A stretch of 64,000 nucleotides of DNA from Sacculina carcini (lineage: Eukaryota; Arthropoda; Thecostraca; Sacculinidae). The position numbers and the translations under genes are program-made. This document shows, one piece after another, positions 10,535 through 21,486 of the stretch (position 1 is its first letter; each line of letters begins with the position of its first letter). The notes under the pieces are model-generated. The model worked only from the letters and a program-made list of their open reading frames with translations. It was not told where the DNA came from and made no database searches. Location: assembly GCA_916048095.2 (NCBI GenBank), contig OU696596.1:5795195-5859194 (forward strand), given 5' to 3'.

Positions 10535-10785
10535 CTAAAAAGCTGAACATGTCAAAGACTGAATAGTATTATTTCAAAACAGGGTCTTAGATAACCCATT
10601 GCAGCCCATAGTACTGAACGGCATCTGAATTGAACGAGTTCTTAAAATGAAGTTTTTGGGAGTCATAGTAGATCAACACCTCAACTGGGAAAATCCAATT
10701 GAATATACTTGCCAGAAATTATTAAAAGAAATTGGAGTTTTGTATAGAGTTCATCGTCACCTGCCAACAGACGCCATTTTAGAAG
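10535..10785 (+). pseudogene. LINE reverse transcriptase fragment, decayed
   Basis: The plus strand encodes LNMSKTE, then KMKFLGVIVDQHLNWENPI and GVLYRVHRHLP. This is the post-catalytic thumb-side region (K-F-L-G-V motif) of Jockey/CR1-type RTs. In-frame stops at about 10575 and 10626 break it. It abuts the truncated 3' edge of the minus-strand LINE at 10786. Confidence 0.7.
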
Positions 10786-12490
10786 AATCAAATGATAATT
10801 CAAATAAGTATCTAAGGAGTGCCGAACGAAATGAGGAATAGGAAGTGGCTGATAGAACAGTACGAGGAGCGAGTTGTACAGTCGGGGAGCAAAGAATAAT
10901 ACTTAGAAGACCAAGATGACTCATTCAAGACTCGAGGGCAGACAAGAGGGTGAGGATGACGAGAAGGAGCAGTAGCAACGGTGAGGAGACCAGAAAAATA
11001 AGAGGGTTGACTAGGATCAGGAATAAGTATGAAAATAATATAGCAAAGACGAAAATGAATACGAGGAATAATGGGGAGCCAACGAAACTGAAGCAGAAAT
11101 TGAGATGTATGACGACAGGGAGAGGGCGAGAGAACAAAACGACAAGAAGAGTTGATGACACGCTGGAGAATGTGCAGAGAATATCGAGGAACATGCAAGT
11201 ACAAGGAACAGCAATAATCAACCCGGGAAAAGAAAAGAGAGAGTACAAGTTTGATAGCAGACGGACGATCAAGAAAAGGGCGGATATGATACAGTGACCG
11301 AAGAATAAGACGGCAGGTCCTGGCAACAGAGGAAATATCAGAGGAGAACGAAACAGAAGAATCGAAAATCACACCAAGGTTACGTACAGATTCAGACACT
11401 GGAAATGGAAGAAGTGGAGGCAAAATTCTAGGAGGATGAAAGACTGAGAATTCAGACTTGGGCCGATTCAGGAGAAGACGTCGGGAAGAAGCCCAGGACT
11501 CAATATCAGCGATAACATCAGAAATAAACGAGGAAGATGGAAGGGGAAATGGGATGAGAAATTGGATATCGTCAGCATATAAATGAAACCTAAGCGAGTA
11601 GCGTTCGAGGATAGGGCATAGAGAGGACATATAGATGTTAAATAGCAAGGGTCCGAGAACTGATCCCTGTGGAACACCAGAAGAAAGAGGAAGAGTAACC
11701 GAAGATGAGGAGTTGAAGCTAACCGGAAATGATCTATTCAAAAGGTAGGATTGGAGAAGGGAGAGAGCTGAGGACGAAACACCAAGTGAGGATAGGTCAG
11801 CACTGAGAATGTTGTGGTCAACGAGATCGAAAGCCGAGGTCAAGTCAAGTAGCACAAGGACAGATTCAGTAGAATGAGAAGGTCGAAAGCCAGACTGGAA
11901 TCTATGAAGTGCCTTATTAACAAAAGCAGAGAGTTGAGAATGGATAGCCGACTCGAGAATTTTTGAGGGAATATTAAGGAGAGATAGGACAGTAGTTATG
12001 AAGGACAGCAGGATCAAGCGAAGGTTTTTTAGCACAGGGCGAACAACATCATGTTTTGAAGGGAGAAATAGTCCATGGAGAAAGGATGTATTGATTATAT
12101 AAAGAAAATAAGGGGCAAGAAGATTAATGCAATTAGAGACTGCGCGAAAATTGATCGGATCAGGAGAAATTTTTGACGAAGAAATGAGTAAGCCGACATC
12201 AGAAATTTCAAGTCGAGAAAAAGACGAGAATTCACCACAGGGACCAGTATGTGTCAGGAGAGTTGAAGAAACAGGTAGGCAAGAGAGCGCTTTACGGATT
12301 TTTTCGGCAAAGAAAGAGGCAAAGTCATCAGCTGTTAAAAGACAGGTAAAGATTTGAGACTTAGAGCCACGTAGATTATTTATTGTATTCCATAAAGCTT
12401 GATGAGACCGGGAGAGAGAGGAAAGGCGAGTTTTGAAGTAGGACTGTTTGGCAAGAGAAAGGGCCGATAAGTGAAATGAACGGGAAGATT
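10786..12490 (-). pseudogene. LINE-B copy 1 (CR1/L2-like RT), disabled
   Basis: Minus-strand reverse transcriptase with FRPSHSTESVLVLLDLTSAF, VPQGSVLGPLLFNIYMSSL and YADDIQF, so the catalytic YADD is intact. This is the organisation of L2/Rex1-like members of the CR1 group. The frame at 10812-12035 covers palm and C-terminal parts. An upstream in-register segment at 12.05-12.46 kb includes the KKPSLDP finger region after a frame break. There is no endonuclease and the 3' UTR is missing, so it is truncated at both ends. Confidence 0.85.
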
Positions 12491-12619
12491 ACAGGTTCCA
12501 GGAATTCCAGGTAGGATTCCACCTCATTACTGATTTAAACAGTCCAAATATTAGTCAAAATATATTACCGCTTTGATTTCAAAGCCTAAAGTTAGCAGAA
12601 TCAGCCATAAAAAAGCTAA

Positions 12620-14845
12620 TTCGTCTGAATCGTCGTTCAAGGGTGTTGGAGCGTACCTGGCGACGCACTTGCCTCTCCTGTGACTGGTCTACTGTTTGCT
12701 CTGCTCGCTCATTGTATATTTCTTCTCTAGCATCCTCCAAGCAAGCTTATTACTTGTCTCGACTTTCTTCTGTCTCTCCATCTCCTAAAGCTCCCTGGAA
12801 CACACTCAACTCCCTTTCTGGCCTTCGCTCGCACTCTGTTGTTTCCTCTCTAACCGCCAACGAGCTCTCTTCCTATTTCACAAACATTTCCGCCCAATCT
12901 AGAATTTCTTCTTCTGCCTTCCTCGTCACACATACCACCCCCCTATGCAAATTATCATCTTGACATTTCTGACTTCTTATCTCTTCTCTTCTCCCGTAAA
13001 TTTATCTCGTCTCCTCCTGATCCGATTAACTTCAGTGTAATTGCTCCTGCTATCGACACCCTGACAACCTACTTACTCCCTCTCATTAACTCCTCCTTCT
13101 TACATAGCAAATTTCTTGCTGATAAGCACGCCTATGTTCGCCCTATCCTCAAGAAACCCTCGCTTGAACCTTCCTTATGCTGTAACTACCGTCCTATATC
13201 CCTCCTTAGTTTTTCCTTCAAACTCCTGGAATCGGCCCTCTTTTCTCAGTTGTATCCTTCTATTTGTGATGTCCTTGACATTCACCAATCCGGATTTCGT
13301 CGTTCTCATAGTACTGAATCTGTCCTCATCTCGGTCACTGAATGTATTTTGTCGTCATTCTCCTTTCGAAAATCCATTATCCTTGTCCTTTTTGACTTAA
13401 GCTCAGCATTTGACCTTGTAGATCATGAAATTACCATTAAAGACCTTTCTCACATAGGTGTTTCCGATTCCGCGCTCTCCTTGCTTCGCTCCTATTTGCA
13501 TAATCGATCATACTCTGTCCAGTTCAATTCTTCCGTCTCAAATTCGATCCCTCTTACCTCTGGCGTACATCAAGGGTCTATCCTTGGTCCTCTTCTTTTA
13601 AATCTTTATATGTCCTCTCTCTGCCCTATCATTCGACGCTGGTCTATCCCTTTTCACATATATGCTGATGACATCCAATTCTATAGTCCTTGTCCCTTTT
13701 CTGACCCTGCTCTTTTGTCTGATATATCTGCTTGGACCTCCTCACGTCGTCTCCTTCTGAATACTGATAAATCAGAATTTCTTGCTCTCCACCCTCCTAA
13801 TTTATTTCCTCCTCTATTGCCCATATCTATCTCTTCATCTGTTAGAAACCTTGGCATTATCTTTGGTTCCTCACTTTCCTTCTCTGCCAATATTCTTGCT
13901 ACTGCTCGCATCTGTCGCCTTATACTCCGCTCTCTCTATCCTATCCGTTCATGCCTCGACCAGCCCTCTTCTATCAAGCTTGTTCAATCACTCATCTTTT
14001 CTAGACTGGATTACTGCAGCTCGCTCCAGTTCAACTGTCCTAAATCTTCCTTGAAAATTCTCCAGCGAGTGATGAACCAATCCTGCCGTTTTGTTTTATA
14101 TCCTGCTTTCTGCCGCCATACTTCTCCTTATCTTTTCAAGTTCCGCTGGCTTCATATCAGATTTAGAATTCACTTCAAAAATTAGCTCCATAATATTTGA
14201 ACTGTTGCACTGTCCACTAAACCTGAATATCTCTCTGCCTTACTTTCTCACTCTGAAACCTCTTCTCGACATCCTGTCCCTTTAGCCTGCCCTCGCGCTT
14301 TAAATGAGTCCGCGTGGTCTTCCAAGTCTTTCTCCTTTTTCGGTCCGCGTCTTTACAACTATCTCCCCTCTCACATCACCTCATCGTTGTCATATGGTTC
14401 ATTTGCTTCTTCTATTCGTAAATATAATTATGATTTATCCTTCGATCCCACCACTCACTCCTTGACTCCTTTCGTCTCCCCCTGATCTCTCTTTTATGTT
14501 CCTTTTATGTAGTTGTTTGTTTGATTCTGCGTTTGCGTCATGTGTATAGTTGCACTCGTCCGGGAAGCCTGTGACTGTGTATATTCTGCGTGCATGCATT
14601 TTGTTCCCCTGTTTTTAATGTCTACGCTGCGCTCTTCTACGTGCTTGTTTGTGTCCTGCTGCTGTTCTGCTCCTCTGTTTCTACTTGATTTAATCCGCGT
14701 TGTATTTTGTTGTTTTGTGATCGAGCTCTTATTATTGTATTATCCCATGCTCGCATTGCCAGTATATATTTCATGTTTCTCCTGCATAAGTACTCGTCTG
14801 CGCGCCTATGATGATTGGCGCTATACCAAATACACACTGTTGTTG
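12620..14845 (+). pseudogene. LINE-B copy 2 (CR1/L2-like RT), disabled, with 3' end
   Basis: Plus-strand copy of the same family: SGFRRSHSTESVLISVTECI, ILVLFDLSSAFDLVDHE, GSILGPLLLNLYMSSL and HIYADDIQFY. The reading frame is broken near 12965, 13115-13250 and 14185. Coding remains continue to about 14485, followed by a 3' UTR ending TGGCGCTATACCAAATACAC and a short TTG repeat. The GCGCTATACCAAATA end recurs at 16.74 kb and, as GCGCTATATCAAATA, at 23.5 kb. It lies head-to-head with copy 1; the 5' edges are about 130 bp apart. Confidence 0.85.
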
Positions 14846-15216
14846 TTGTACTTACACGGCAGCCGATGGAGACAGCGATACAATGGTAAACCACCAGCGG
14901 GTGAACTTTTTTTAGAGACTTTCAATACTCTCTGTAACCAATTTCAACTTTCACAGTGAATCCATTCAATACACACGGGACAAACAGAGCGGTACTCGAT
15001 ACTGCTTAACGTATTAGCTAGAACGCAGAAACGGTGTGGGCGTCTTCGATGAGCAGTATTTGTCGATATGAAATTTTCATGGCGAGTCAAATAAAGCGCT
15101 CCTACTCGCGATCAAATCCTAACCTTTGTGGTGGTCCCACATGTCGTCATCCTTTCAATAATTTTTATTGCATCAGTTTATTATATTGACAATTCCTTGC
15201 CAAGTTTCCTGACCGT
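14846..15216. other. Non-coding stretch, nothing recognised
   Basis: No gene or repeat family member was identified between the LINE tail and the inverted-repeat element. Confidence 0.4.
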
Positions 15217-15952
15217 TGTGACGGCCCAAGATGCGACATGGCCCAAGATGCGACAGCGACGCTTACGACGCGTTTAAGGCATTCAATGCCTTCACTGAAT
15301 ATATATTCCTTCACTGAAACTTGTAGGGTCTGTTATGAAATTGCATTTGTTGTTTGAATAGTCTCTTGCTGTCATATTCTGAGTTCGCATTGATTTAATA
15401 CGTCTTATTGGGTCCTTTATTTACTTAAATGCTCATTCTGGTGTCATATTTTCGTTGCACTGTAAGTTGTTTGGACCAATTCCATTGTTTGTTGTGTTTT
15501 GTTGTGGGAATGGTTTTGATAGCTGTTTGGTTTGTTAATACCGCAGGTGATTGATTGGTTAAACTGATGAGCGCACGTTTATATTCTGCTGCCTGTTGTT
15601 TTCGGCAATCTTTTAGCTTTCTCTTGTGTGCTTGTTCTGGTGTTGATGTTTCTGTATATTGTGTGTGTATACGTGTTTGCTACATTGGATTCATTCTATT
15701 TATTCTTGCCGTTGATTATTTTTGCTCGCATATGTGGTTATATGCGCTGAACGAAATATATTATCGCTTGATTGGTCTTGTTGCTTTGTTGGTTAGTACA
15801 CGAGTTAAACTGTTTTTCCTGGTGATGGGCTTTATGTTGGTCAAACGGTGACGTGGTTGATACGAGTGCCGAGAAAGTATTTCTGTGCTGGCCGTAACTG
15901 CTAAAACCCGTGTGGCGGCCGGACCTGCGGTGTGCCAGCCGGGACCGTGAGG

Positions 15953-16012
15953 CTTTGCCCCCGCAAAATTACACGCGAACATAGCCTTCTCTACTGATGT
16001 GTTTAAATGCGT
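15953..16012 (-). repeat. Dispersed 60 bp repeat, second copy
   Basis: Reverse-oriented match to 3741-3801 (see there). Confidence 0.55.
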
Positions 16013-16736
16013 ATGGTCAACACTAAAAACGCACACTAAAAACTATTGGAGTTCCTTTAATTTAAAATCACTACTCTGGGGGATGTGAGAGTATATTTAC
16101 AAACATCGCTGCCCTCTTCAATAATCAAACATCAGATTCTCCAGTGGGCGTCCAAGTTCAAACTGCATGGTTAGTATAACACTTGTTCAGCATCAACCAA
16201 TCGGATTCTACTCAGATTCATGTTGAACACAATGTGTGTGTGTGTGTGTGTCTATGCTCGAATTCCGTCCATGAGAAGCAGGTCACAGCGAGCAGCGTGG
16301 CAGCTATGAGACCCCGCCTCTGAGCGGATAATACTTTCCATAGTGAAGGGGGACCTGTAGTCATTGTGGACATGTACATCTGCATTCCACTCTACTAGCC
16401 CCGTGGCAGAACAAGATTTGATTTAGTAAGAAATAGTGATGCTTTGATTGTAAGGCGAGCTGTGAATCAGTCATGCATTGTCAGAAAACAGTCACTCATG
16501 AGACACTTCGGCAGTCAACAATGAACTAAAAATTGCAGAAGAATCTAAGGATGAACCAAGCCTGTGGTTCACTACAAATGACTCCTATGTGAATGCGCGT
16601 GTACACCTACACACATTTTAAACGTGTGTAGGTAGCTTCGATTGGTACAGTCACCAATCGAAAAATGGGCCTTGAAGCGTTTTTCCTAAATATGCACATA
16701 CTCACGCGTAGTAAAACAAACCACCGATCAACAACA

Positions 16737-17110
16737 ACATTTATTTGGTATAGCGCATGTCAAAAACACACGCGCGTTAAACAGCAAGATAAGCCAAAAT
16801 ATTCAAAGATAAACACAAAACACGAGCAATCACAAGAGTAGCTGACGAAAGGGAACAAGACTTAATTGAAATATCACAAATAGCAAGTAGATGAAAAGGT
16901 AAGAGCAGGCGTAAGAAATAAGATTGAAGCATAGGAAGTAAGGGTGAGAGAAGTGGAATCAAATGATAATTCAAATAAGTATCTAAAGAGTGCCGAGCGA
17001 AATGAGGAATAGCAAGTGGCTGATAGAACAGTACGAGGAAGCGAGTTATACAGTCGGGGAGCAAAGAAAGAAAAATACTTCGAAGACCAAGATGATTCGT
17101 CCAAGGCTCA
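16737..17110 (-). pseudogene. LINE-B 3' fragment
   Basis: The minus strand encodes DESSWSSKYFSFFAPRLYNS, the C-terminal region shared with the LINE-B copies. It then runs through the UTR to the family 3' end GCGCTATACCAAATA next to 16740. It lies inside the inverted-repeat element. Confidence 0.75.
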
Positions 17111-17704
17111 ACGATTTTATTCGGTTCAATTGCCAAACAAAACTCGTAAAAATAGTAAGAAATACAGGGCTGACAACATAAGAGATGAAACGGAGGAGAA
17201 CGAAAACAGATGGAGCATGCAATGAACACATGTGGAAAAGACGTTCAGAACGAAATCCCCAAGAAACTCATGTTTGGGGCCTACAATACGACTACACCAC
17301 AAACACAGTAATGCAAGGTTCCTAAAAAGTACACAAATACAAATATCACTTGGATAATAGCTCAATGTCTGCAGCTATTTTCCTGAACAGATACGATTCC
17401 CACAACAAAACACAACAAACAATGGAATTGGTCCTTACAACTTCCACTGCAACGAAAACAACACACGAGAATAAGCACTTGAGTAAACAAAGGCCCCAAT
17501 AAGACTTATTAAATCAATGTGAACTCAGAATATGACAGCAAGAAACTATTCAAACAACAAATGCAATTTCATAACAGATAATAACAGACACTACAAGTTT
17601 CAGTGAAGGAATAAATATTCCGTGAAGGCATTGAATGCCTTAAACGCGTCGCAAGCGTCGATGTCGCATCTTGGGCCATGTCGCATCTTGGGCCGTCACA
17701 CCGT

Positions 17705-18164
17705 TCCTGACTTGACTTGACACATGACAATGTTACCGTGAGACTAGTCTGGCGCGAAATGGTCGATTTCGGCTAAAGCGCTCTTCAACAACAAAAACAA
17801 TTACTGTTTGTTACGGTAACTGTTTGTGTTTCTTTTACAGCGACCAAGGTTTGTGCTGAATTTTTCTGTTCTCTTGGTTTATTTTCATTTGTTCAATTGC
17901 TCGTTTTGCAATATACAAATCCAATAGGAATGCATGAATAATGTACATGAATCCATTGCGACCACACGCATCGGTTTTTCAACAATTTCACTTTGTGTAT
18001 ATGGGCCGTCAGGTAGTCTTACGGTTGACTGATGCACCGATATTTTACGTATTTGTATGTGATATGGCGCCCATTAGATACAGGCGCGCAAAATATCAGT
18101 CGATGAGACAACAACAAATGTTGAATGACAAGAATTAACACCCAAATGAACGAATATACATAAT
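17705..18164. other. Non-coding stretch, nothing recognised
   Basis: AT-rich sequence with no supported feature. Confidence 0.4.
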
Positions 18165-18300
18165 GGGGTTGACTTGTCTTTTAGGGTGTGCTATTAGTGA
18201 AATCTGGTGGCAAAAATATTGAGCTACCAGCTGGCAACCTTTTCCGCCTATAATTTGCCGCATTTTGTCAAATTTCTCTCCATTTGTCCGTTTTCGATTG
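18165..18300 (+). repeat. Direct repeat, copy 1
   Basis: GGTTGACTTGTCTTTTAGGG, AGCTGGCAACCTTTTCCGCC and TATAATTTG recur in the same order and orientation at 18945-19080. Spacing between starts is about 780 bp and no coding frame joins them. Confidence 0.75.
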
Positions 18301-18944
18301 CTTTTTACGTTGTTATGTCTTTTTCAGTCTACGAGTGCTAAAAACTCCGTTTCTGTGCACGACGTGTATGTTTATGACGAGTATTTGTGGTATGTGTATG
18401 CGAGTATGTGAACATTTAAAGCAACGAGTTAAACACCACCAGTATATTTCCAAATTCAAAAAAGAGCAGTCCAAGCAGTAATACTAGTCTTTGTTTCGCA
18501 TTGCTGAACACAGTTACACAGGCAGGCACAGTTACACAGGCTTGCATATCGAGCACATATCGAGCAGTGGTCATTTGAGACACACAAACACTTACACTTA
18601 CACGCCCCTACTGAAATTGAAGTAGAGAAGCGATAAAGTAAAACACAACACTAATGGTCATAAGGGTCTCTAGCTGTTACGAAACACGCGTCACCAAATC
18701 TGTATGCCACGAAAAAGTTAAAAACCAATGTTTGGTCGTCTTCATTTTTTCCAATTTTTCCCGGGATTCGGAGGTTCGGAATCGCCAAAAAAAGACGTTC
18801 CGATCCCGGAAGTCCGAATTTTTTTGACATTGGTCTGAGTCCGAACCAAAATCCGGGGTTTTGCTGGTCCGAACAAATCCGCGGATAAAGGTTGGCGAGC
18901 ATTTGTTCGGAATGCCCACCTCTGAGGAAAGCCAATATACGCAG
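18301..18944. other. Sequence between the direct repeats
   Basis: No gene. Around 18741-18905 there is a locally repetitive block of CCGAA/TTCGG-containing words that can pair with itself. Confidence 0.4.
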
Positions 18945-19080
18945 GAGGTTGACTTGTCTTTTAGGGTGTTTCATTAGTGTCATCTGGTGGAAAAAATGTA
19001 ACTACAAGCTGGCAACCTTTTCCGCCTATAATTTGGCGGATGTTGTCGTTTTTTTTGCTCCGTTTGTCCGTTTTTCGTAA
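18945..19080 (+). repeat. Direct repeat, copy 2
   Basis: Second copy of the 18165-18300 repeat with small substitutions and indels. It could be the paired ends of a short LTR-type element or two solo insertions. Confidence 0.7.
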
Positions 19081-19261
19081 AACTTGCAATATCCGCCAGT
19101 TTCTGTTAACGCGGCTTTGTTTTTCGCTTGTTGGGAGTTATTTGCTTGGTTGTTTGCACTCTTTTTTCGGTTCAATTCCCTGCCGAACGTGAAAGAAATT
19201 CCCTGCCGAATGTGCTATAACGCCGTTCTGCCGGCGTAAATTGGCGGGAGTGGAAACCCAA

Positions 19262-20600
19262 GGGCGACTACGCGCCCCTCACGTGCTGCTGAAGTACAGC
19301 ACCAAGACCGGTCGAGGAAACGTCTACTTGTAGACTGAGCGGTGCACTGGCGACAGGAAATAATAGCCGAGTGTCATTGGCGAGCGAGTGTTTCGCACGA
19401 GAAGAGGCTGTCTCCGTAGTCGCTGTCCAGCTTCTGGGACTTGTTGGTGCGCGTGTCTTCGGCTGCATGTGGAGCCAATATATCAGATGCTTGAGGCAAT
19501 ATTCGGTGATAGAACGTGACATTACCGATTAGTCTTCGTAGCTGTGCTCGCGTAGTCGTACTTGGGAATGATTATATGTCTGTCAGTTTTCCGGGCGAGG
19601 GGACAACACCGTGCTGAGACAGGAACAGTCGAGTTCCCCAGAAATTCGAGCTCTGGTACACCAACCACACATTTAGCCGTGTTGAGCTGAATGTCTGCGT
19701 CGGTGAGACGACGGAGAACTGCTCGTAGAGGGCGTTCATGTTTGCTGCGGCGGATTTGCTGGCGACTAATATATCATGGACGTACGCAAAGCACCCACCC
19801 AGTCCGCGCAGAACCTCATCCAGGAACCGCTGGAATGTTTGCGCCGCGCAGCGCAGGCCGAAACTCAAACAGACCGAACGGTGTGATTAAGGCGGTCTTG
19901 GCGACATCTTCAGTAACCGATATATGATGATAGGCTCGGACTATATCTAGTCGAGAGAAAATCGCTGTACCGTCCAACTGTGCGACATTGTCGTGTAAGA
20001 ACGGCACCGGATATCTGTCAGACGTGGTGGTGCTGCTCAATGAGCGATAGTCGCCGCACACACAGATGGAGCCGTATCGTTCGTTCGACCACGTAGAGAT
20101 GACTGGACCAACAGCTCGATGAACGTCTGACGATACCGAGTGACAATAGACGGTCAAATTCTCGACGTACAGCCGTAAGTTTTTCCGGTGCGAGTCGTCG
20201 AGCACGTGAAAACACCGGTGGGTCGGTTGTCGGTATGTGATCGACGGTAGTGTGGCGTAGCGGGTGGTTGAAGTTTGGTGACCAAATGACGATGGTAAAC
20301 TCACCCAAGATGCTCTCTCAATTTCTATTCGACATGATAATGCCGCTAGCTGCCAATACGTCCGGGTATGGTGCTGAAACGACCCGTGACTGAGACACCA
20401 CTGAGACATGTCGACGGTGATTCTGTTAGCGGCAAGAAAATCCGCACCCATAATTGCAGTAGGGGTGTCAGCGACGATGAACGTCTATTCATGCGTGGTG
20501 TTTGACACGTCCTTGAAACGGAGCTGTGTTGTAATTTAACCGCAGACTGTGATTGGCCTGCTTTCGGCCGCTCTGATCAGTGGAGTCTCGCCGGAGCGCA
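19262..20600 (-). pseudogene. Ty3/gypsy-like pol remnant (protease end, RT, RNase H start)
   Basis: Read on minus from 20.5 kb: the end of an aspartic protease (FIVADTPTAIMGADFLAANR), then an RT with GDYRSL, FSRLDIVRAYHHI and FGLFEF, a second frame with SFGLRCAAQTFQRFLDEVLR, and finally PLSLQVDVSSTGLGAVLQQ, the start of the gypsy RNase H. The catalytic box reads YVHDIL, so its first aspartate is replaced. Several frameshifts and at least one stop interrupt it. No integrase, gag or LTR could be assigned. It is a dead fragment. Confidence 0.8.
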
Positions 20601-20647
20601 CAAAATCGTATTGGTCTAACGTTTCCTGATTTTGATCCGTAAAATTC

Positions 20648-20775
20648 ACCGTATCTTCTCAAAATTCTGACCAGCTAGTCGAAGAATAGAGCGACTCCTA
20701 ATTGAACGACACTACGGTGAATGCTTGAAAAATAGAACGACTTGCCGTTCAAATAGAAGTTTTATCGTATATCAA
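20648..20775 (-). repeat. Dispersed repeat, copy 2 (partner of 3113-3252)
   Basis: Inverted copy of the repeat at 3.1-3.25 kb, with blocks TTCTGACCAGCTAGTC and AACGACACTACGG. Confidence 0.7.
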
Positions 20776-21486
20776 ATTGTCCGTTTGTGACAACACACAT
20801 CTGCTGTTCCGCGGTACTAATGTATTGTAATTGTGGTGGCCTGTGACTGCCATGGCACTGCACTGTATTATCTAACAGTCTGCTACGTCTCTGACACACC
20901 AATTATCATAATCCTGAGATGAACATCAGATGACCGAAATGCAACCTCAGAATGCGCGCTCAGAACACCTCACAACTAGTGGATTTATTCAACACATGAT
21001 ACAAACTAGGTATATATGTACACTGCATATTCAGATTCACACAAGAACTTGATGCTAGAACTTAAACGACGTTGATGCCACAGTGGCTGTTTCACACTCG
21101 GCGAACAAATCTATGCGTAATAACAATAACAACTCATTTATCAGATTCATTCACCAATTTTCCTCTGTGTAAAGCTATTTTCTCCATTTTAATACATACA
21201 CATTGTGCAACTACATAAAGCCCAAAGCGTGAAAATTCATCATTTCTTCTTAACAAAATTCAAGCGAAATCATCCGTATACAACAAAACGAAAAATAATA
21301 AGCTTTTTCATGTAGCATCATGAGATGGTGAATTGACTGTTGTGACGTATAGGGGATCCACGCACAAAATCACCTATATGTTCTGCACTGTTTGTGAATC
21401 GCAATGTGTCGTGTGAATATGTGGGGCATGTCGAGGAGATCCGGTCGAGATTTGAGTGTCTGTTGATCGCAACAATCAACAGATGA
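20776..21486. other. Non-coding, possible 3' region of the 21487-22851 gene
   Basis: No coding evidence. A minus-strand AATAAA near 20985-20990 could serve the secreted-protein gene, with a 3' UTR of about 500 bases. Confidence 0.35.

Larger units (their letters stand above)
15217..17700. mobile_element. 2.5 kb element with ~300 bp terminal inverted repeats
   Basis: The left arm (15217 to about 15505) and right arm (about 17395-17700) are inverted copies. Both begin TGTGACGGCCCAAGATGCGA from the outer end and repeat TGGCCCAAGATGCGAC once. Both continue through GGCATTCAATGCC and a long AT-rich section. The arms are flanked by CCGT on both sides (15213-15216 and 17701-17704), a possible 4 bp target duplication. 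No transposase is visible inside; the interior carries a LINE-B fragment and unassigned sequence. I infer a nonautonomous DNA transposon; two inverted insertions are the alternative. Confidence 0.6.
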
